DNA of 62,624 nt from Irineochytrium annulatum (GCA_027600665.1 JADGJL010000036.1:1-62624); one strand, 5' to 3'; positions 1 through 10,174 are shown, counted from the stretch's first letter. Numbers and translations: made by a program. Notes: a model not told the origin generated them from the sequence alone.

Positions 1-30
1 GGGTCCTGGGAGAGTAGGACGCCGCCAAGC
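1..30 (+). rRNA. rrf: 5S ribosomal RNA, 3' end (partial)
   Basis: The first 30 bases match the conserved 3' terminal part of Bacillales 5S rRNA (…GAGAGTAGGACGCCGCCAAGC) and are followed directly by a terminator. The rest of the gene lies upstream of the window. It marks the end of an rRNA operon transcribed in the same direction as most genes here. Confidence 0.9.
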
Positions 31-34
31 GAAG

Positions 35-69
35 AACCACTGCCGATGTTATTCGGTGGTGGTTTTTAT
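35..69 (+). terminator. Terminator of the upstream rRNA operon
   Basis: A 12-bp stem (35-46 with 53-64, two G-U pairs) and a 6-base loop are followed by a T-rich stretch, immediately after the 5S rRNA end. Confidence 0.85.
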
Positions 70-207
70 TTGTTTATTTTAAGGGATGCGCAAGCATCTC
101 TTATTTGACTTTATAGGAATCCTCTGACACACTCAAAGGGGTACATATATCAGATATCAGGCCATCATGGATTGATAACAACTCTAGTGAATGGGGTGTA
201 GGACGAC

Positions 208-1383
208 ATGGAAATTCAAAAATTGACGGTAGATGATTTTGAACCGGCGATGGCACTCTCCGAATATGCTTTTCAAGTAGTAATGAGTGAAGAACAAAAA
301 GAAAAACGGCGGAGTCAATTTTCGTCACAGGATATATGGGGTGTATATGAGGATGGGCAGTTAGGAGCCAAACTTCACATTATTCCTTTTCAAACCTATA
401 TTCATGGTAGATCGTTCGAGATGGGCGGTATTGCGGGTGTAGCCACCTGGCCAGAATATAGACGCAAAGGCTGGGTAGCGGGTCTGCTCAAGCATGCGTT
501 GGAAGAAATGAATCGTAACAAACAAAGTATATCGTTCTTGCATCCATTTTCTTTTGGTTTCTATCGAAAGTATGGATGGGAGACATATGTTGAATTTAAA
601 CGGTATAAAGTGCCAACTGCTCATTTGCCTTCGAAAAAAGCGACACCTGGAACAATTCGGCGTGGGGATCCGGGCCTCAGTGTATTAAAGGAAGTATACA
701 GTGCTTATGCTGAACGCTATAACGGAACGCTGGTACGGGACGATGCAAGGTGGGAGAATTCAGTTCTGGTTAATGGAAGCAGCCAAAAGGCTGTATATTA
801 CGATGAAGCTAATGCAGCACAAGGTTATCTTTTATATGAGGTTAAGGAAAATAAGTTTACCATTAAAGAGATTATCTATCTAAATGAAGAGGCTAGGCAA
901 GGACTATGGACCTTTATTGCTAACCATGATTCCATGATCCAGGAAGTTACGTTACAGGCACCTGCCAGTGATACGCTTGCTTTCCAGTTGGATAATCCAC
1001 GGATTCAGCAGGAGATCGTACCTTATTTTATGGCGCGTATCGTTAGTGTGGAACAGTTTATATCTCAATATCCATTTGCAAGTCAGGACTCACCAGTTCA
1101 GATTGTTCTACAGGTAGAGGATTCCCACGCTCCGTGGAATGAAGGAGTATGGCAATTGAACGTAGCAATGAATGGAACAGCATCCATATGGAAAACTTCG
1201 GAGCCAGTTACTGATGATCAGACTATTAAGGTAGATATTCAAGCCCTTACTGCGGTGCTGATGGGATATCGAAGACCAACAGAAATGGCACGAATGGGAA
1301 GAATTCACGGACCGAACACAGCAATCAAGGATTTGGAACAAGCGATTCCTGAACGAGAAACCTATTTACTCGATTTCTTCTGA
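208..1383 (+). CDS. GNAT family N-acetyltransferase, Eis-like
   Basis: A 391-residue protein of the Eis-like family, in which two GNAT folds are followed by a C-terminal SCP2-like domain; members acetylate amines, in some cases aminoglycosides. What I see: an acetyl-CoA binding loop at about residues 73-92 with the motif RRKGWVAGLL, a length close to the usual 400, and an aromatic C-terminal end (Phe-Phe). In Eis proteins the terminal carboxylate takes part in catalysis. The start has an AGGA-like site shortly upstream. The gene stands alone between the rRNA terminator and its own terminator, with no pathway neighbours, so its substrate cannot be read from context. The family call is good; aminoglycoside modification is only possible. 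Confidence 0.85.
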   Translation: MEIQKLTVDDFEPAMALSEYAFQVVMSEEQKEKRRSQFSSQDIWGVYEDGQLGAKLHIIPFQTYIHGRSFEMGGIAGVATWPEYRRKGWVAGLLKHALEEMNRNKQSISFLHPFSFGFYRKYGWETYVEFKRYKVPTAHLPSKKATPGTIRRGDPGLSVLKEVYSAYAERYNGTLVRDDARWENSVLVNGSSQKAVYYDEANAAQGYLLYEVKENKFTIKEIIYLNEEARQGLWTFIANHDSMIQEVTLQAPASDTLAFQLDNPRIQQEIVPYFMARIVSVEQFISQYPFASQDSPVQIVLQVEDSHAPWNEGVWQLNVAMNGTASIWKTSEPVTDDQTIKVDIQALTAVLMGYRRPTEMARMGRIHGPNTAIKDLEQAIPERETYLLDFF

Positions 1384-1454
1384 TGACTACTTCCACTACT
1401 CGATTTAACTGGATTAGCTTATATACAAATAAGGCGTAATTGAAAGACAAAAGG

Positions 1455-1486
1455 ACTTCTCCAGCAATTTTGGAGAGGTTTTTTTG
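1455..1486 (+). terminator. Terminator after the acetyltransferase gene
   Basis: A 9-bp stem (ACTTCTCCA with TGGAGAGGT) with a short loop is followed by seven T residues, 70 bases past the stop codon. Confidence 0.85.
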
Positions 1487-1537
1487 TGTCCGGGGAATAT
1501 TTCGTGTAAAATCGTAAAAAATGAATAGTGACCCCAC

Positions 1538-1590
1538 TTGGCAAACCCACAAAATATGCTATAATGTATATAAAGTCAAAGAAAGTCAAA
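1538..1590 (+). promoter_or_regulatory. SigA promoter with CtsR operator for the ctsR operon
   Basis: TTGGCA (1538-1543), a 16-base spacer and TATAAT (1560-1565) form a good SigA promoter. At 1574-1590 is AGTCAAAGAAAGTCAAA, an exact match to the CtsR box (heptad, three bases, heptad), lying across the expected transcription start. A third partial heptad, GTCAACT, follows at 1591. CtsR bound here should block transcription, giving autoregulated heat-shock control of ctsR-mcsA-mcsB and probably clpC. Confidence 0.92.
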
Positions 1591-1599
1591 GTCAACTAA

Positions 1600-1844
1600 A
1601 GGTTTAATACTTAAGTAGCTTTCTTTCTACAATCTGATGCATGATCGCCACTATACGTGATTCATCTCATCGGAGGATCAAGGGAATATTAAAGGACCTT
1701 CGTGCTTCCTTCGCTCTCCTGTTGACTCCTGTGGAAGCAAGATTCGCTGTTTCCCTGATTGGTTAAATGGGTAGAGAAGGTGTACTCTGTGGGGGCGTGT
1801 GGGTCCTTATTGACTTAACGTTTCAGACAGTGGAGGATGATTGG
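1600..1844 (+). other. Long structured leader of ctsR
   Basis: The mRNA leader from the promoter to the ctsR start is about 270 bases. It contains nested complementary arms: AGGGAA (1681-1686) with TTCCCT (1751-1756), enclosing TGCTTCC (1703-1709) with GGAAGCA (1733-1739). There is no T run, so this is not a clear terminator. At 1749-1774 GTTTCC, 14 bases and GGGTAG resemble a SigB-type promoter. I see no convincing gene in it. Confidence 0.45.
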
Positions 1845-2306
1845 ATGCGTAATATCTCTGATATTATCGAACGATATCTGAAGAGTATTTTGCATGAAAG
1901 TCCCGAAGGAATGGTTGAAATTCAGCGTAATGATCTGGCAGATCAATTCTCATGTGTACCTTCCCAGATCAATTATGTCATCAGCACACGTTTTACCCTC
2001 GAGAAGGGATACCTGGTAGAGAGTAAACGCGGCGGTGGTGGTTATGTTCGCATACAGCGCATTGAATTACCAGCCCAATCAGCTCTGCATAACCATTTGC
2101 ACCATAGTATTGGTGATGAGATCGGGCAGACAGCTGCCGAAGGTTTGATTTATCAATTGGAAGAAGCACGTTTCTTGAGCAAGCGTGAAGCTGGGTTGAT
2201 GCGAGCTGCTGTATCTAGAGAGGTTATATTGGTCAAACTTCCTTACCGGGATCAAATTCGTGCCAGAATGTTAAAGGCGATGCTAATATCTTTGCTCGGT
2301 AAATGA
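1845..2306 (+). CDS. ctsR: Transcriptional repressor CtsR
   Basis: Repressor of class III heat-shock genes (clp genes). It binds heptad-repeat operators as a dimer and is inactivated by heat through its winged-helix loop. The protein is 153 residues, the usual length, and starts with NISDIIERYL like other CtsR proteins. The heat-sensing loop RGGGGY is at residues 62-67. The ATG at 1845 follows GGAGG at the right distance; an earlier in-frame start at 1767 would add 26 unrelated residues and was not used. It is the first gene of the ctsR-mcsA-mcsB-clpC operon and has its own operator upstream. McsB and ClpCP remove inactive CtsR. Confidence 0.97.
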   Translation: MRNISDIIERYLKSILHESPEGMVEIQRNDLADQFSCVPSQINYVISTRFTLEKGYLVESKRGGGGYVRIQRIELPAQSALHNHLHHSIGDEIGQTAAEGLIYQLEEARFLSKREAGLMRAAVSREVILVKLPYRDQIRARMLKAMLISLLGK

Positions 2307-2337
2307 AAACTATCGGGGTCAAAGGAGGTACATCATT

Positions 2338-2862
2338 ATGCTGTGCCAAGAATGCAATAAACGTCCGGCGACACTGCATTTTACGAAGATCGTAAATGGA
2401 GAGAAGACGGAATTCCATATTTGTGAGTCATGTGCCCGTGAAAAAGGGGAAATGATTCCTGGAACAGCAGGTGGATTTTCCATTCACAACTTGTTGTCCG
2501 GGTTACTTGATTTTGATCCAGCCGGCAAAAGTGGATCGGCAGGAACACCACCTGCAAAGGCACTTCAGTGTGAAGAGTGCGGTATGACGTACGCACAATT
2601 CAGTAAGATAGGCCGATTTGGCTGCAGTTCATGTTATAAATATTTTGACAGCCGTCTGGACCCTTTGTTCAAGCGGGTTCATGGTAGTACGTCCCATGTA
2701 GGTAAAGTACCTGCACGAGCTGGTGGTCGCATCAAGGTGAAACGTCAAATTGCTGATTTGAAGCGTGAGCTCCAAGAGAGCATCGCCCAAGAGGAATTTG
2801 AAGAGGCGGCTCAGATCCGTGACCAGATTCGAGAACTTGAAAAAGGAATAGCTCAGGAGTAA
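2338..2862 (+). CDS. mcsA: McsA, activator of protein arginine kinase
   Basis: Partner of the protein arginine kinase McsB. It stimulates McsB and helps deliver substrates to ClpC. The 174-residue protein has CxxC pairs at residues 3/6 and 29/32 and a further pair in the middle (CEEC, then CSSC), typical zinc-binding treble motifs. It ends in a UVR-type helical motif (about residues 137-172, with EEFEEAAQIRDQIRELE). AAGGAGG lies just before the start. It sits 31 bases after ctsR and 28 before mcsB, so it is translated from the same CtsR-controlled message. Confidence 0.96.
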   Translation: MLCQECNKRPATLHFTKIVNGEKTEFHICESCAREKGEMIPGTAGGFSIHNLLSGLLDFDPAGKSGSAGTPPAKALQCEECGMTYAQFSKIGRFGCSSCYKYFDSRLDPLFKRVHGSTSHVGKVPARAGGRIKVKRQIADLKRELQESIAQEEFEEAAQIRDQIRELEKGIAQE

Positions 2863-2890
2863 AGTTTGTCATGAGTAGGAGGGATGCGTA

Positions 2891-3961
2891 ATGCCTAATC
2901 TGCGCTTTACAGAGAAGGCGCTCAGCGACTGGATGCGCAGTGATGCGGCTGATTCCGAAATCGTCATAAGCAGCCGTGTCCGGATTGCGCGCAACCTTCA
3001 GCATGTTCCGTTTCCGATGCTGGCTTCCAATGAGCAATCGGAAGAGGTGCTGAATAAGCTGAGCGAAGTACTTCAATACGATGACGTTCATGCCTTTGGG
3101 GATTTTCATACTTTGGATCTAATCGATATTGACGAACTCGACAAACGGGTGCTGGTGGAGAAACATCTCATCAGTCCAAGTCTTGCGAATGAATCCAGAC
3201 ATGGTGCGGTTATTCTCAGTGAGGATGAGTCTGTCAGTATTATGATTAATGAAGAGGATCATCTTCGTATCCAGTGCCTCTATCCGGGGTTCCAGGTGAA
3301 AGAAGCCTGGGAGAAAGCTTCCGCAATAGATGATGCTTTTGAAGCGCACGTGGATTATGCTTTTGATGATCGCAGAGGATACTTAACCAGTTGTCCTACG
3401 AATGTAGGTACAGGTGTCAGAGCATCTGTCATGATGCACCTGCCTGCCCTGGTGATGACGCAGCAGATTGGCCGTATTTTAACCGCAGTTTCCCAAGTGG
3501 GATTGACTGTAAGAGGCATATACGGTGAAGGCAGCGAAGCTATGGGTAACCTGTTCCAGATCTCGAATCAGATTACACTGGGACAGACCGAACAGGAAGT
3601 CATCGAGAACCTGCATGGTGTTGTGTTACAGATGATTGGTCATGAACGTACAGCCAGAGAACGGTTAATTACCGACTCCAGACTTCGAATTACGGATCGT
3701 GTCATGCGTTCTTACGGCATATTGTCTCATGCAGCTATTGTTGATTCCAAGGAAGCAGCACAGCGCTTATCGGATGTACGCCTTGGCGTGGATCTCGGCT
3801 TGTTGGATGGACTGTCGATCACGGTCATGAATGAGTTGAATGTGATGACACAGCCGGGATTTTTGCAGAAAACATTCGGGGAAGATATGCGCACAGATGA
3901 GCGTGACATCTATCGAGCTCAGTTGATTCGTGATACGATCAATGCAGCGAAGCAGTCCTAG
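2891..3961 (+). CDS. mcsB: Protein arginine kinase McsB
   Basis: Phosphorylates arginine residues of proteins, marking them for degradation by ClpCP, and switches off CtsR during heat stress. The 356-residue protein belongs to the phosphagen-kinase fold. Visible signatures are SSRVRIARNL near residue 30, the nucleotide-binding NVGTGVRASVMMHLP near residue 175, and RGIYGEGSEA near residue 208. Length and N-terminus match the family. The start is preceded by AGGAGGGATGCGTA. It follows mcsA in the ctsR operon and is separated from clpC by 182 bases holding a small hairpin. Confidence 0.97.
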   Translation: MPNLRFTEKALSDWMRSDAADSEIVISSRVRIARNLQHVPFPMLASNEQSEEVLNKLSEVLQYDDVHAFGDFHTLDLIDIDELDKRVLVEKHLISPSLANESRHGAVILSEDESVSIMINEEDHLRIQCLYPGFQVKEAWEKASAIDDAFEAHVDYAFDDRRGYLTSCPTNVGTGVRASVMMHLPALVMTQQIGRILTAVSQVGLTVRGIYGEGSEAMGNLFQISNQITLGQTEQEVIENLHGVVLQMIGHERTARERLITDSRLRITDRVMRSYGILSHAAIVDSKEAAQRLSDVRLGVDLGLLDGLSITVMNELNVMTQPGFLQKTFGEDMRTDERDIYRAQLIRDTINAAKQS

Positions 3962-3995
3962 CTTACTCTGATATTGTATTAAATTATGGTTTCAT

Positions 3996-4014
3996 GCCGC
4001 ATTGCGGCTTTTAT
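3996..4014 (+). other. Small hairpin between mcsB and clpC
   Basis: GCCGC-ATT-GCGGC is followed by TTTTATAT, a weak terminator-like hairpin that may reduce read-through or set a processing site. I found no CtsR box or convincing promoter between mcsB and clpC. A further inverted repeat, GGCATGTACGATGCC, lies at 4022-4036. Confidence 0.4.
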
Positions 4015-4143
4015 ATAATAAGGCATGTACGATGCCGAATGACTTTATTCGCAGCACGGCTGCAAACAAAAATGATATGAAGAATACGACGGGGATGTTT
4101 TGAAACCCCTCGTTTTATCCAAAACCATGGAGGTGCAGGAGAT

Positions 4144-6606
4144 ATGATGTTTGGAAGATTTACGGAACGGGCCCAAAAGGTGCTCGCACTCGCGCAGGAA
4201 GAAGCTGTCCGTCTCGGTCATAATAACATCGGTACTGAGCATATTTTGCTCGGCCTCATTCGTGAAGGCGAAGGCATCGCAGCCAAAGCACTGATCGGCC
4301 TGGGACTCGGATTGGAAAAAATTCAGGATGAAGTAGAAACGCTGATTGGCCGTGGCCAAGAGCAGCCTACCAACATTGCATATACGCCACGTGCGAAAAA
4401 AGTAATTGAGTTGTCTATGGATGAAGCTCGTAAATTGGGCCATACCTATGTAGGCACAGAGCATATCCTGCTCGGATTGATTCGTGAAGGCGAGGGTGTT
4501 GCAGCACGTGTGCTCAATAACCTGGGTATCAGCCTGAACAAAGCACGTCAACAAGTGTTACAGTTGCTTGGCAGCAGTGAAGCTGTATCCAGCCATAATG
4601 GAACACCTGCCAATGTCAGCACACCAACGCTGGACAGTCTGGCACGTGACCTCACGGCATACGCCAGAGAGAATAACCTTGACCCGGTTATTGGACGTAG
4701 CAAAGAAATTGAACGTGTCATCCAGGTGCTCAGCCGTCGTACGAAGAACAACCCGGTATTGATCGGTGAGCCAGGTGTAGGTAAAACAGCGATTGCTGAA
4801 GGCCTTGCACAAAAAATCATTGCCAATGAGATTCCCGAAACATTGCGCGACAAACGTGTAATGACCCTGGATATGGGTTCAGTAGTTGCTGGAACCAAAT
4901 ATCGTGGTGAGTTCGAAGATCGTCTGAAAAAAATCATGGATGAGATTCGCCAAGCAGGTAACATTGTCCTGTTTATCGACGAATTGCATACCTTGATTGG
5001 CGCAGGCGGAGCTGAAGGTGCCATCGATGCTTCTAATATTTTGAAACCGGCTCTGGCCCGTGGAGAATTGCAATGTATCGGTGCGACAACACTGGATGAA
5101 TATCGTAAATACATCGAGAAGGATGCAGCGCTTGAGCGTCGTTTCCAACCGATTACGGTAGATCAGCCTTCTCCGGAAGAAGCGATTCAGATCTTGCACG
5201 GCTTGCGTGACCGTTATGAGGCGCATCACCGCGTGAAAATTACGGACGAAGCGATTGTGCAGGCGGTTAAGCTGTCTGACCGTTACATCACAGACCGTTT
5301 CCTGCCAGACAAAGCGATTGACCTGATTGACGAGGCGGGTTCCAAAGTAAGATTGAACTCTTACACGATCCCACCAAACCTGAAACAGCTGGAGAGCCGT
5401 CTGGAAGATATCCGCAAGGAAAAAGACGCTGCAGTTCAAAGCCAGGAGTTCGAAAAAGCAGCCGCTCTGCGTGATACGGAACAAAAAATCCGTGAAGAGC
5501 TGGATGTAACGAAGAACCAATGGAAAGAAAAACAAGGTCGCACGGATTCCGAAGTAACACCTGAGGATATCGCACAAGTGGTAGCCAACTGGACAGGAAT
5601 TCCGGTGAACAAGCTGAAAGAAGAAGAGACACAGCGCCTGATGAATCTGGAATCCATTCTGCATGAACGTGTCATCGGCCAGGATGAGGCTGTGAAGTCG
5701 GTCAGTCGTGCGGTTCGTCGTGCGCGTGCAGGACTTAAAGATCCAAAACGTCCGATGGGTTCATTTATCTTCCTCGGTCCTACAGGGGTAGGTAAAACAG
5801 AACTTGCTCGTGCTCTGGCTGAAGCGATGTTTGGTGATGAAAATGCAGTAATCCGTATTGATATGTCCGAGTATGGTGAGAAGCATTCGACTTCCCGACT
5901 CGTCGGTGCGCCTCCAGGATATGTTGGATATGAAGAAGGTGGCCAGCTGACAGAGAAAGTTCGTCGCAAACCATATTCCGTTGTCCTGCTCGATGAAATC
6001 GAGAAAGCACATCCGGAAGTATTCAATATCTTGCTGCAAGTGCTTGAGGATGGTCGTCTGACCGATTCCAAAGGTCGCGTTGTTGACTTCCGGAATACGC
6101 TAATTATCCTGACATCCAACGTGGGTGCTGAAGCGATCAAACGTAACTCGACACTTGGTTTCACAGCAGTTGTGGATGCAGGTGCGGATTATGATAACAT
6201 GAAGGGTAAAGTCATGGATGAGCTGAAGAAATCCTTCCGTCCAGAGTTCCTTAACCGGATTGATGAAATTATCGTATTCCACTCTCTGGAACAGAAACAC
6301 ATTGCAGAGATTGTTACGCTCATGAGTGAGGAGCTTCGCAAACGGCTGCGTGAATATGAGGTTGACTTCGAACTTACCGACAATGCCAAGGAATTCCTTG
6401 CCAAAGCAGGCTTCGATCCAGCCTACGGTGCGCGTCCGCTTCGTCGGGCAATCCAGAAGCATATCGAGGACAAATTGTCTGAAGAGTTGCTTACAGGCAA
6501 CGTAACCAAAGGGGATTCACTACTCATTGACGAAGAGAACGGTGCACTGTCAGTAACGAAAAAAGACGTGATTGTTCCTTCTAACGAGGAAATCGAAACC
6601 AAATAA
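4144..6606 (+). CDS. clpC: ATP-dependent Clp protease ATP-binding subunit ClpC
   Basis: AAA+ unfoldase that, with adaptors such as MecA and McsB, feeds proteins into ClpP. At 820 residues it has the full ClpC plan: two N-terminal Clp-N repeats (each with the [15 protein letters not shown] sequence), AAA module 1 with Walker A GEPGVGKT at about 207-214, a short coiled M-domain around 400-470 that includes a UVR-like segment, AAA module 2 with Walker A GPTGVGKT near 545-552, and a ClpP-docking region. The start ATGATG matches the [11 protein letters not shown] beginning of ClpC proteins. It is probably co-transcribed with ctsR-mcsAB and ends at a strong terminator. Confidence 0.97.
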   Translation: MMFGRFTERAQKVLALAQEEAVRLGHNNIGTEHILLGLIREGEGIAAKALIGLGLGLEKIQDEVETLIGRGQEQPTNIAYTPRAKKVIELSMDEARKLGHTYVGTEHILLGLIREGEGVAARVLNNLGISLNKARQQVLQLLGSSEAVSSHNGTPANVSTPTLDSLARDLTAYARENNLDPVIGRSKEIERVIQVLSRRTKNNPVLIGEPGVGKTAIAEGLAQKIIANEIPETLRDKRVMTLDMGSVVAGTKYRGEFEDRLKKIMDEIRQAGNIVLFIDELHTLIGAGGAEGAIDASNILKPALARGELQCIGATTLDEYRKYIEKDAALERRFQPITVDQPSPEEAIQILHGLRDRYEAHHRVKITDEAIVQAVKLSDRYITDRFLPDKAIDLIDEAGSKVRLNSYTIPPNLKQLESRLEDIRKEKDAAVQSQEFEKAAALRDTEQKIREELDVTKNQWKEKQGRTDSEVTPEDIAQVVANWTGIPVNKLKEEETQRLMNLESILHERVIGQDEAVKSVSRAVRRARAGLKDPKRPMGSFIFLGPTGVGKTELARALAEAMFGDENAVIRIDMSEYGEKHSTSRLVGAPPGYVGYEEGGQLTEKVRRKPYSVVLLDEIEKAHPEVFNILLQVLEDGRLTDSKGRVVDFRNTLIILTSNVGAEAIKRNSTLGFTAVVDAGADYDNMKGKVMDELKKSFRPEFLNRIDEIIVFHSLEQKHIAEIVTLMSEELRKRLREYEVDFELTDNAKEFLAKAGFDPAYGARPLRRAIQKHIEDKLSEELLTGNVTKGDSLLIDEENGALSVTKKDVIVPSNEEIETK

Positions 6607-6652
6607 TATGTAACAAGCTATGGAGAATGAACTCAAGCTTGTATTGATTGTT

Positions 6653-6687
6653 AATCCTTCTCGGCTTCGGCCGGGGAGGATTTTTTG
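6653..6687 (+). terminator. Terminator of the ctsR-clpC operon
   Basis: A 13-bp stem with a TTCG tetraloop (AATCCTTCTCGGC-TTCG-GCCGGGGAGGATT) is followed by a T run. Confidence 0.93.
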
Positions 6688-6867
6688 CATTTTGGACAGA
6701 AGACGGACATGATTATGTTAGGAACATGTGTAAAGTTTGCGATAATCCTTTACGAAAAATCTCAAACAATGGTAAACTTTTAGTGACCCTGCACGTCAGG
6801 GAGTTTGGGCAAAATTCGTCGAATAATGCAAAATGCTGTTATAAAACTAAATTATAGGAGTGCTGAA

Positions 6868-8235
6868 GTGGCCAAAGTTAAAACCAAGTTTCAATGTACG
6901 GAATGCGGCTATGAAGCCCCCAAGTGGTACGGGAAGTGTCCGGGTTGTCAGTCATGGAATTCAATGGTGGAAGAAACAGAGACGGTGGTCAAAACACAAG
7001 GGAGAAATTCTCCTCTGTTTGACAGTAAAGATAAACCGCTTCCTATCATAGATATAGATAGCGGTCAGGAACCGCGTGTACAGACTGGAATCGGCGAGTT
7101 GAACCGGGTATTGGGTGGCGGAATCGTTCCAGGTTCACTCGTTCTGGTGGGTGGAGACCCAGGTATCGGTAAATCAACGTTGATGTTGCAGACGTCTCAT
7201 GCTTTGACGCATTCGGGTCTACGTGTGTTATATGTTTCCGGTGAGGAATCAGTCAAGCAAACCAAATTGCGGGCGGATCGTCTCGGGGCACTCTCTGCCG
7301 AGTTGTATGTGCTGTGTGAAACCAATATGGAACGTGTAGAGGAAGCGGTGGATCAGATCCAGCCGCATTTTCTTGTCATCGACTCCATTCAGACGGTGTA
7401 TCTTCCCGAAGTTACCAGTGCGCCGGGTAGTGTAGCCCAGGTAAGGGAATGTACGTCTAGGTTCATGCGGATTGCCAAAGGCAGAGGCATTGCAACGGTT
7501 CTTGTGGGGCATGTTACCAAAGAAGGTGCCATTGCCGGTCCACGTATGTTAGAACATATGGTGGATTGCGTGCTTTATTTTGAAGGAGAACGGCATCATA
7601 CGTATCGACTGCTGCGTGCGGTGAAGAACCGTTTTGGTTCAACCAATGAGATTGGCATTTTTGAGATGGGCGAGGATGGACTTCGTGAGGTAGGCAACCC
7701 GTCTGAACTGTTTCTATCGGAGCGCCCACTGGGTGTAGCGGGTTCTACGGTAGTTGCCAGCATGGAGGGCACACGACCTCTGCTTGTGGAATTGCAGGCT
7801 TTGATCTCGACCACCCATTTCCCTTCTCCCCGCCGTATGGCAACAGGAGTAGACTTGCATCGATTAAATCTGATCATTGCCGTGCTGGAGAAACGGATGG
7901 GCATGTTTTTACAAACCCAGGATGCATATCTTAACGTGGCTGGTGGAGTAAGGCTGGATGAGCCCGCGGTAGATTTGGCGGTTGCGGTCAGCATTGCCTC
8001 CAGTTTGAGAGATGTACCGACCAAGCCGGATGACGTCATCTTTGGCGAGATTGGTCTCACAGGTGAAGTTCGAGCCGTATCACGAGCAGAACAACGAGTG
8101 AAGGAAGCCGCGAAGCTGGGCTTCAAGCGTGTTATTTTACCAGAAAAAAGCTTAAAGGGCTGGAAACATCCTCGCGGGATACAACTGATCGGTGTGAATA
8201 CCGTGGCAGATGCACTAGCGGTTGCTTTAGATTAG
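6868..8235 (+). CDS. radA: DNA repair protein RadA
   Basis: RecA-like ATPase that acts as a branch-migration helicase in recombination. The 455-residue protein has a C4 zinc finger (Cys10, 13, 24, 27), Walker [11 protein letters not shown] at 95-104, the RadA signature KNRFG, and a Lon-protease-like C-terminal domain. A GTG at 6868, seven bases after TAGGAG, gives the usual N-terminus; the upstream in-frame ATG at 6805 would add 21 unrelated residues. The 180-base gap before it holds the clpC terminator and a small hairpin (CCCTG-CACGT-CAGGG, 6787-6801). disA follows after 13 bases, as in B. subtilis, and RadA limits DisA activity in that species. Confidence 0.96.
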   Translation: MAKVKTKFQCTECGYEAPKWYGKCPGCQSWNSMVEETETVVKTQGRNSPLFDSKDKPLPIIDIDSGQEPRVQTGIGELNRVLGGGIVPGSLVLVGGDPGIGKSTLMLQTSHALTHSGLRVLYVSGEESVKQTKLRADRLGALSAELYVLCETNMERVEEAVDQIQPHFLVIDSIQTVYLPEVTSAPGSVAQVRECTSRFMRIAKGRGIATVLVGHVTKEGAIAGPRMLEHMVDCVLYFEGERHHTYRLLRAVKNRFGSTNEIGIFEMGEDGLREVGNPSELFLSERPLGVAGSTVVASMEGTRPLLVELQALISTTHFPSPRRMATGVDLHRLNLIIAVLEKRMGMFLQTQDAYLNVAGGVRLDEPAVDLAVAVSIASSLRDVPTKPDDVIFGEIGLTGEVRAVSRAEQRVKEAAKLGFKRVILPEKSLKGWKHPRGIQLIGVNTVADALAVALD

Positions 8236-8248
8236 GGGGCATAACAAG

Positions 8249-9325
8249 ATGAAAGATTCGAGCCAATTGGATAATATGAATGAATTATTAAGGCTGATCG
8301 CACCAGGTACACCTTTCCGCGAAGGTCTGGAAAATGTGCTGCGCGCCAAGACGGGCGCACTGCTTGTTGTAGGATACAGCCCTGAAGTCATGGAAGTGGT
8401 GGATGGGGGATTCTCGATTAACTGTGACTTCTCCCCCAACTATCTGTACGAACTCGCTAAGATGGATGGAGCCATTATTCTTAGCGAAGATTTGAAGCGT
8501 ATTCTTTACGCCAATACCCAGTTAATTCCCGATTCCTCAATCTCTTCATCAGAGACGGGCATTCGTCACCGGACGGCGGAGCGTGTAGCGAAGCAAACGG
8601 GTAAATTGGTCGTATCCATATCACAGCGCCGGAATATCATTACCTTGTATCAGGGAACACTTCGTTATTCCCTCAAGGAAATCGGGGTTATTTTGACCAA
8701 AGCGAATCAAGCGATTCAAACCCTGGAGAAATACAAAGCGGTATTAACACAGTCCCTTACGAATCTGAGTGCCTCTGAATTTGAGGAATTGGTGACGATT
8801 CCTGAAGTGGTCAATGTGATTCAGCGTACCGAGATGGTGATGCGGATCAAAACGGAGATCAAACGATACATTCATGAACTCGGGAATGAGGGACGACTCA
8901 TCTCCATGCAAATGGAAGAGCTTGTGGGTACAACGGAAGAAGAAGCCTGGTTGTTGTATAAAGACTATGCCCGTGACGACAGTGATGACAAAATCCGTGA
9001 AATTATAGTAGGACTGAAAAGATTGTCGGACGATGAATTACTGGATGCACACCATATTGTCCGTCTGCTCGGTTATCCTTCATCAGCGGCCACGTCAGAG
9101 GATTCGGTTGCACCTCGCGGATTCCGGGTATTAAATAAGATCCCCCGTCTGCCCAATGTCATTATCCATAACCTGGTGGATCAATTTGAACAACTACCTC
9201 ATGTTATTATGGCTACAATTGAAGAACTGGACGAAGTGGACGGTATTGGTGAAGTTCGAGCCCGGACCATTAAGGAAGGCCTCAAACGTTTGCAGGAGCA
9301 GATGTTTATCGACAGACAGATGTAA
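8249..9325 (+). CDS. disA: DNA integrity scanning diadenylate cyclase DisA
   Basis: Makes cyclic di-AMP from two ATP and scans DNA for branched structures, delaying sporulation when DNA is damaged. The 358-residue protein has the DAC domain motifs DGA (Asp73-Ala75) and RHRTA (106-110), a helical linker, and a C-terminal helix-hairpin-helix region near residue 320 ([18 protein letters not shown]). The octamer architecture is known from the family. It is 13 bases downstream of radA, the conserved arrangement in Bacillales. Confidence 0.97.
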   Translation: MKDSSQLDNMNELLRLIAPGTPFREGLENVLRAKTGALLVVGYSPEVMEVVDGGFSINCDFSPNYLYELAKMDGAIILSEDLKRILYANTQLIPDSSISSSETGIRHRTAERVAKQTGKLVVSISQRRNIITLYQGTLRYSLKEIGVILTKANQAIQTLEKYKAVLTQSLTNLSASEFEELVTIPEVVNVIQRTEMVMRIKTEIKRYIHELGNEGRLISMQMEELVGTTEEEAWLLYKDYARDDSDDKIREIIVGLKRLSDDELLDAHHIVRLLGYPSSAATSEDSVAPRGFRVLNKIPRLPNVIIHNLVDQFEQLPHVIMATIEELDEVDGIGEVRARTIKEGLKRLQEQMFIDRQM

Positions 9326-9370
9326 GGTTTTGCCTATATAAAGGCTTGAAATGGATGAGGTGAAACAACG

Positions 9371-10102
9371 ATGCTAACCAGATTCATTCCGAATCTCTTT
9401 ACCCTGGGTAATCTGTTTCTTGGAATGATGGCAATTTTGCTTGCGATTGATGGAAATTACAGTTTGGCTGCCATTATGGTCATTGTAGCGATGCTGCTAG
9501 ATGGTCTGGATGGCCGAGTGGCACGTGCACTCAATGCCCAGAGCGAATTCGGTAAGGAACTTGATTCCTTGTCTGACATGGTTTCCTTTGGTGCCGCACC
9601 AGCCCTGATCATATTTATGGTGTCGTTTCAAGATTCGATGCCGATCCTCGCCTGGATTGCAACAGCGGCTTTTCCGATCTGTGGGGCGATTCGTCTTGCC
9701 CGGTTTAATGTTCGTCCGGGGATCCCCGGGTACTTCACAGGTTTGCCGATTCCGGCAGCCGGCGGAGTGCTGGCCACATTGTCCTTGTTTAACAAGGATA
9801 TCGGTCCCATCAGCATGATGATTGCTACTTTGCTGTTATCGTATCTGATGGTCAGTTCGCTTAAATATCCCAATTTCAAAAAGGTCGGGTTGCCACGCAA
9901 GGCAATCTGGATTGCCCCATGGGTTGTGTTATTTGCCATAGCCGTAGCCGTGATTTTCCCGGAGCAGCTATCCAAATTGATCTTTATTCCGTTGGTGTTA
10001 TACGCCTTGTATGGAATGAAGCATAACCTGCGAACAGCGGCCTCGCGTAGTCGGGCGAAAAAGCGCAAGGATGAGAAATCATCCCGTCCTTCCGATCGTT
10101 AA
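9371..10102 (+). CDS. pssA: CDP-diacylglycerol-serine O-phosphatidyltransferase
   Basis: Makes phosphatidylserine, the precursor of phosphatidylethanolamine, from CDP-diacylglycerol and serine in the membrane. The 243-residue protein has the CDP-alcohol phosphatidyltransferase motif with all its acidic residues: Asp44, Asp47-Gly48, Ala51-Arg52, Gly61, Asp65 and Asp69. Several hydrophobic membrane segments and a basic C-terminal tail follow. In B. subtilis pssA lies elsewhere beside psd; here it follows disA by 45 bases and ends at a terminator, with no psd in view. The TLGNLFLGMMAI N-terminus fits PssA rather than the glycerol-phosphate enzyme PgsA. Confidence 0.93.
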   Translation: MLTRFIPNLFTLGNLFLGMMAILLAIDGNYSLAAIMVIVAMLLDGLDGRVARALNAQSEFGKELDSLSDMVSFGAAPALIIFMVSFQDSMPILAWIATAAFPICGAIRLARFNVRPGIPGYFTGLPIPAAGGVLATLSLFNKDIGPISMMIATLLLSYLMVSSLKYPNFKKVGLPRKAIWIAPWVVLFAIAVAVIFPEQLSKLIFIPLVLYALYGMKHNLRTAASRSRAKKRKDEKSSRPSDR

Positions 10103-10131
10103 GTAACCTTGGTGACAGACACTAGACAAAG

Positions 10132-10174
10132 AAAGCACGTACTCTCCTGCATTGGAGAATGCGTGCTTTTTGTT
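10132..10174. terminator. Bidirectional terminator between pssA and the reverse-strand gene
   Basis: A stem of about 15 bp (AAAGCACGTACTCTCC with GGAGAATGCGTGCTTTT, one mismatch) has T residues on the plus side and, on the minus strand, T residues after the same stem. It can end pssA and the convergent gene at 10229-10624. Confidence 0.85.

Noticed and set aside
1767..1844. Longer CtsR starting at 1767
   Set aside because: The extra 26 residues are unlike CtsR, and GGAGG precedes the ATG at 1845, which gives the exact family N-terminus.
3962..4143. Separate CtsR-controlled promoter for clpC
   Set aside because: No heptad repeat and no good -35/-10 pair could be found in the gap.
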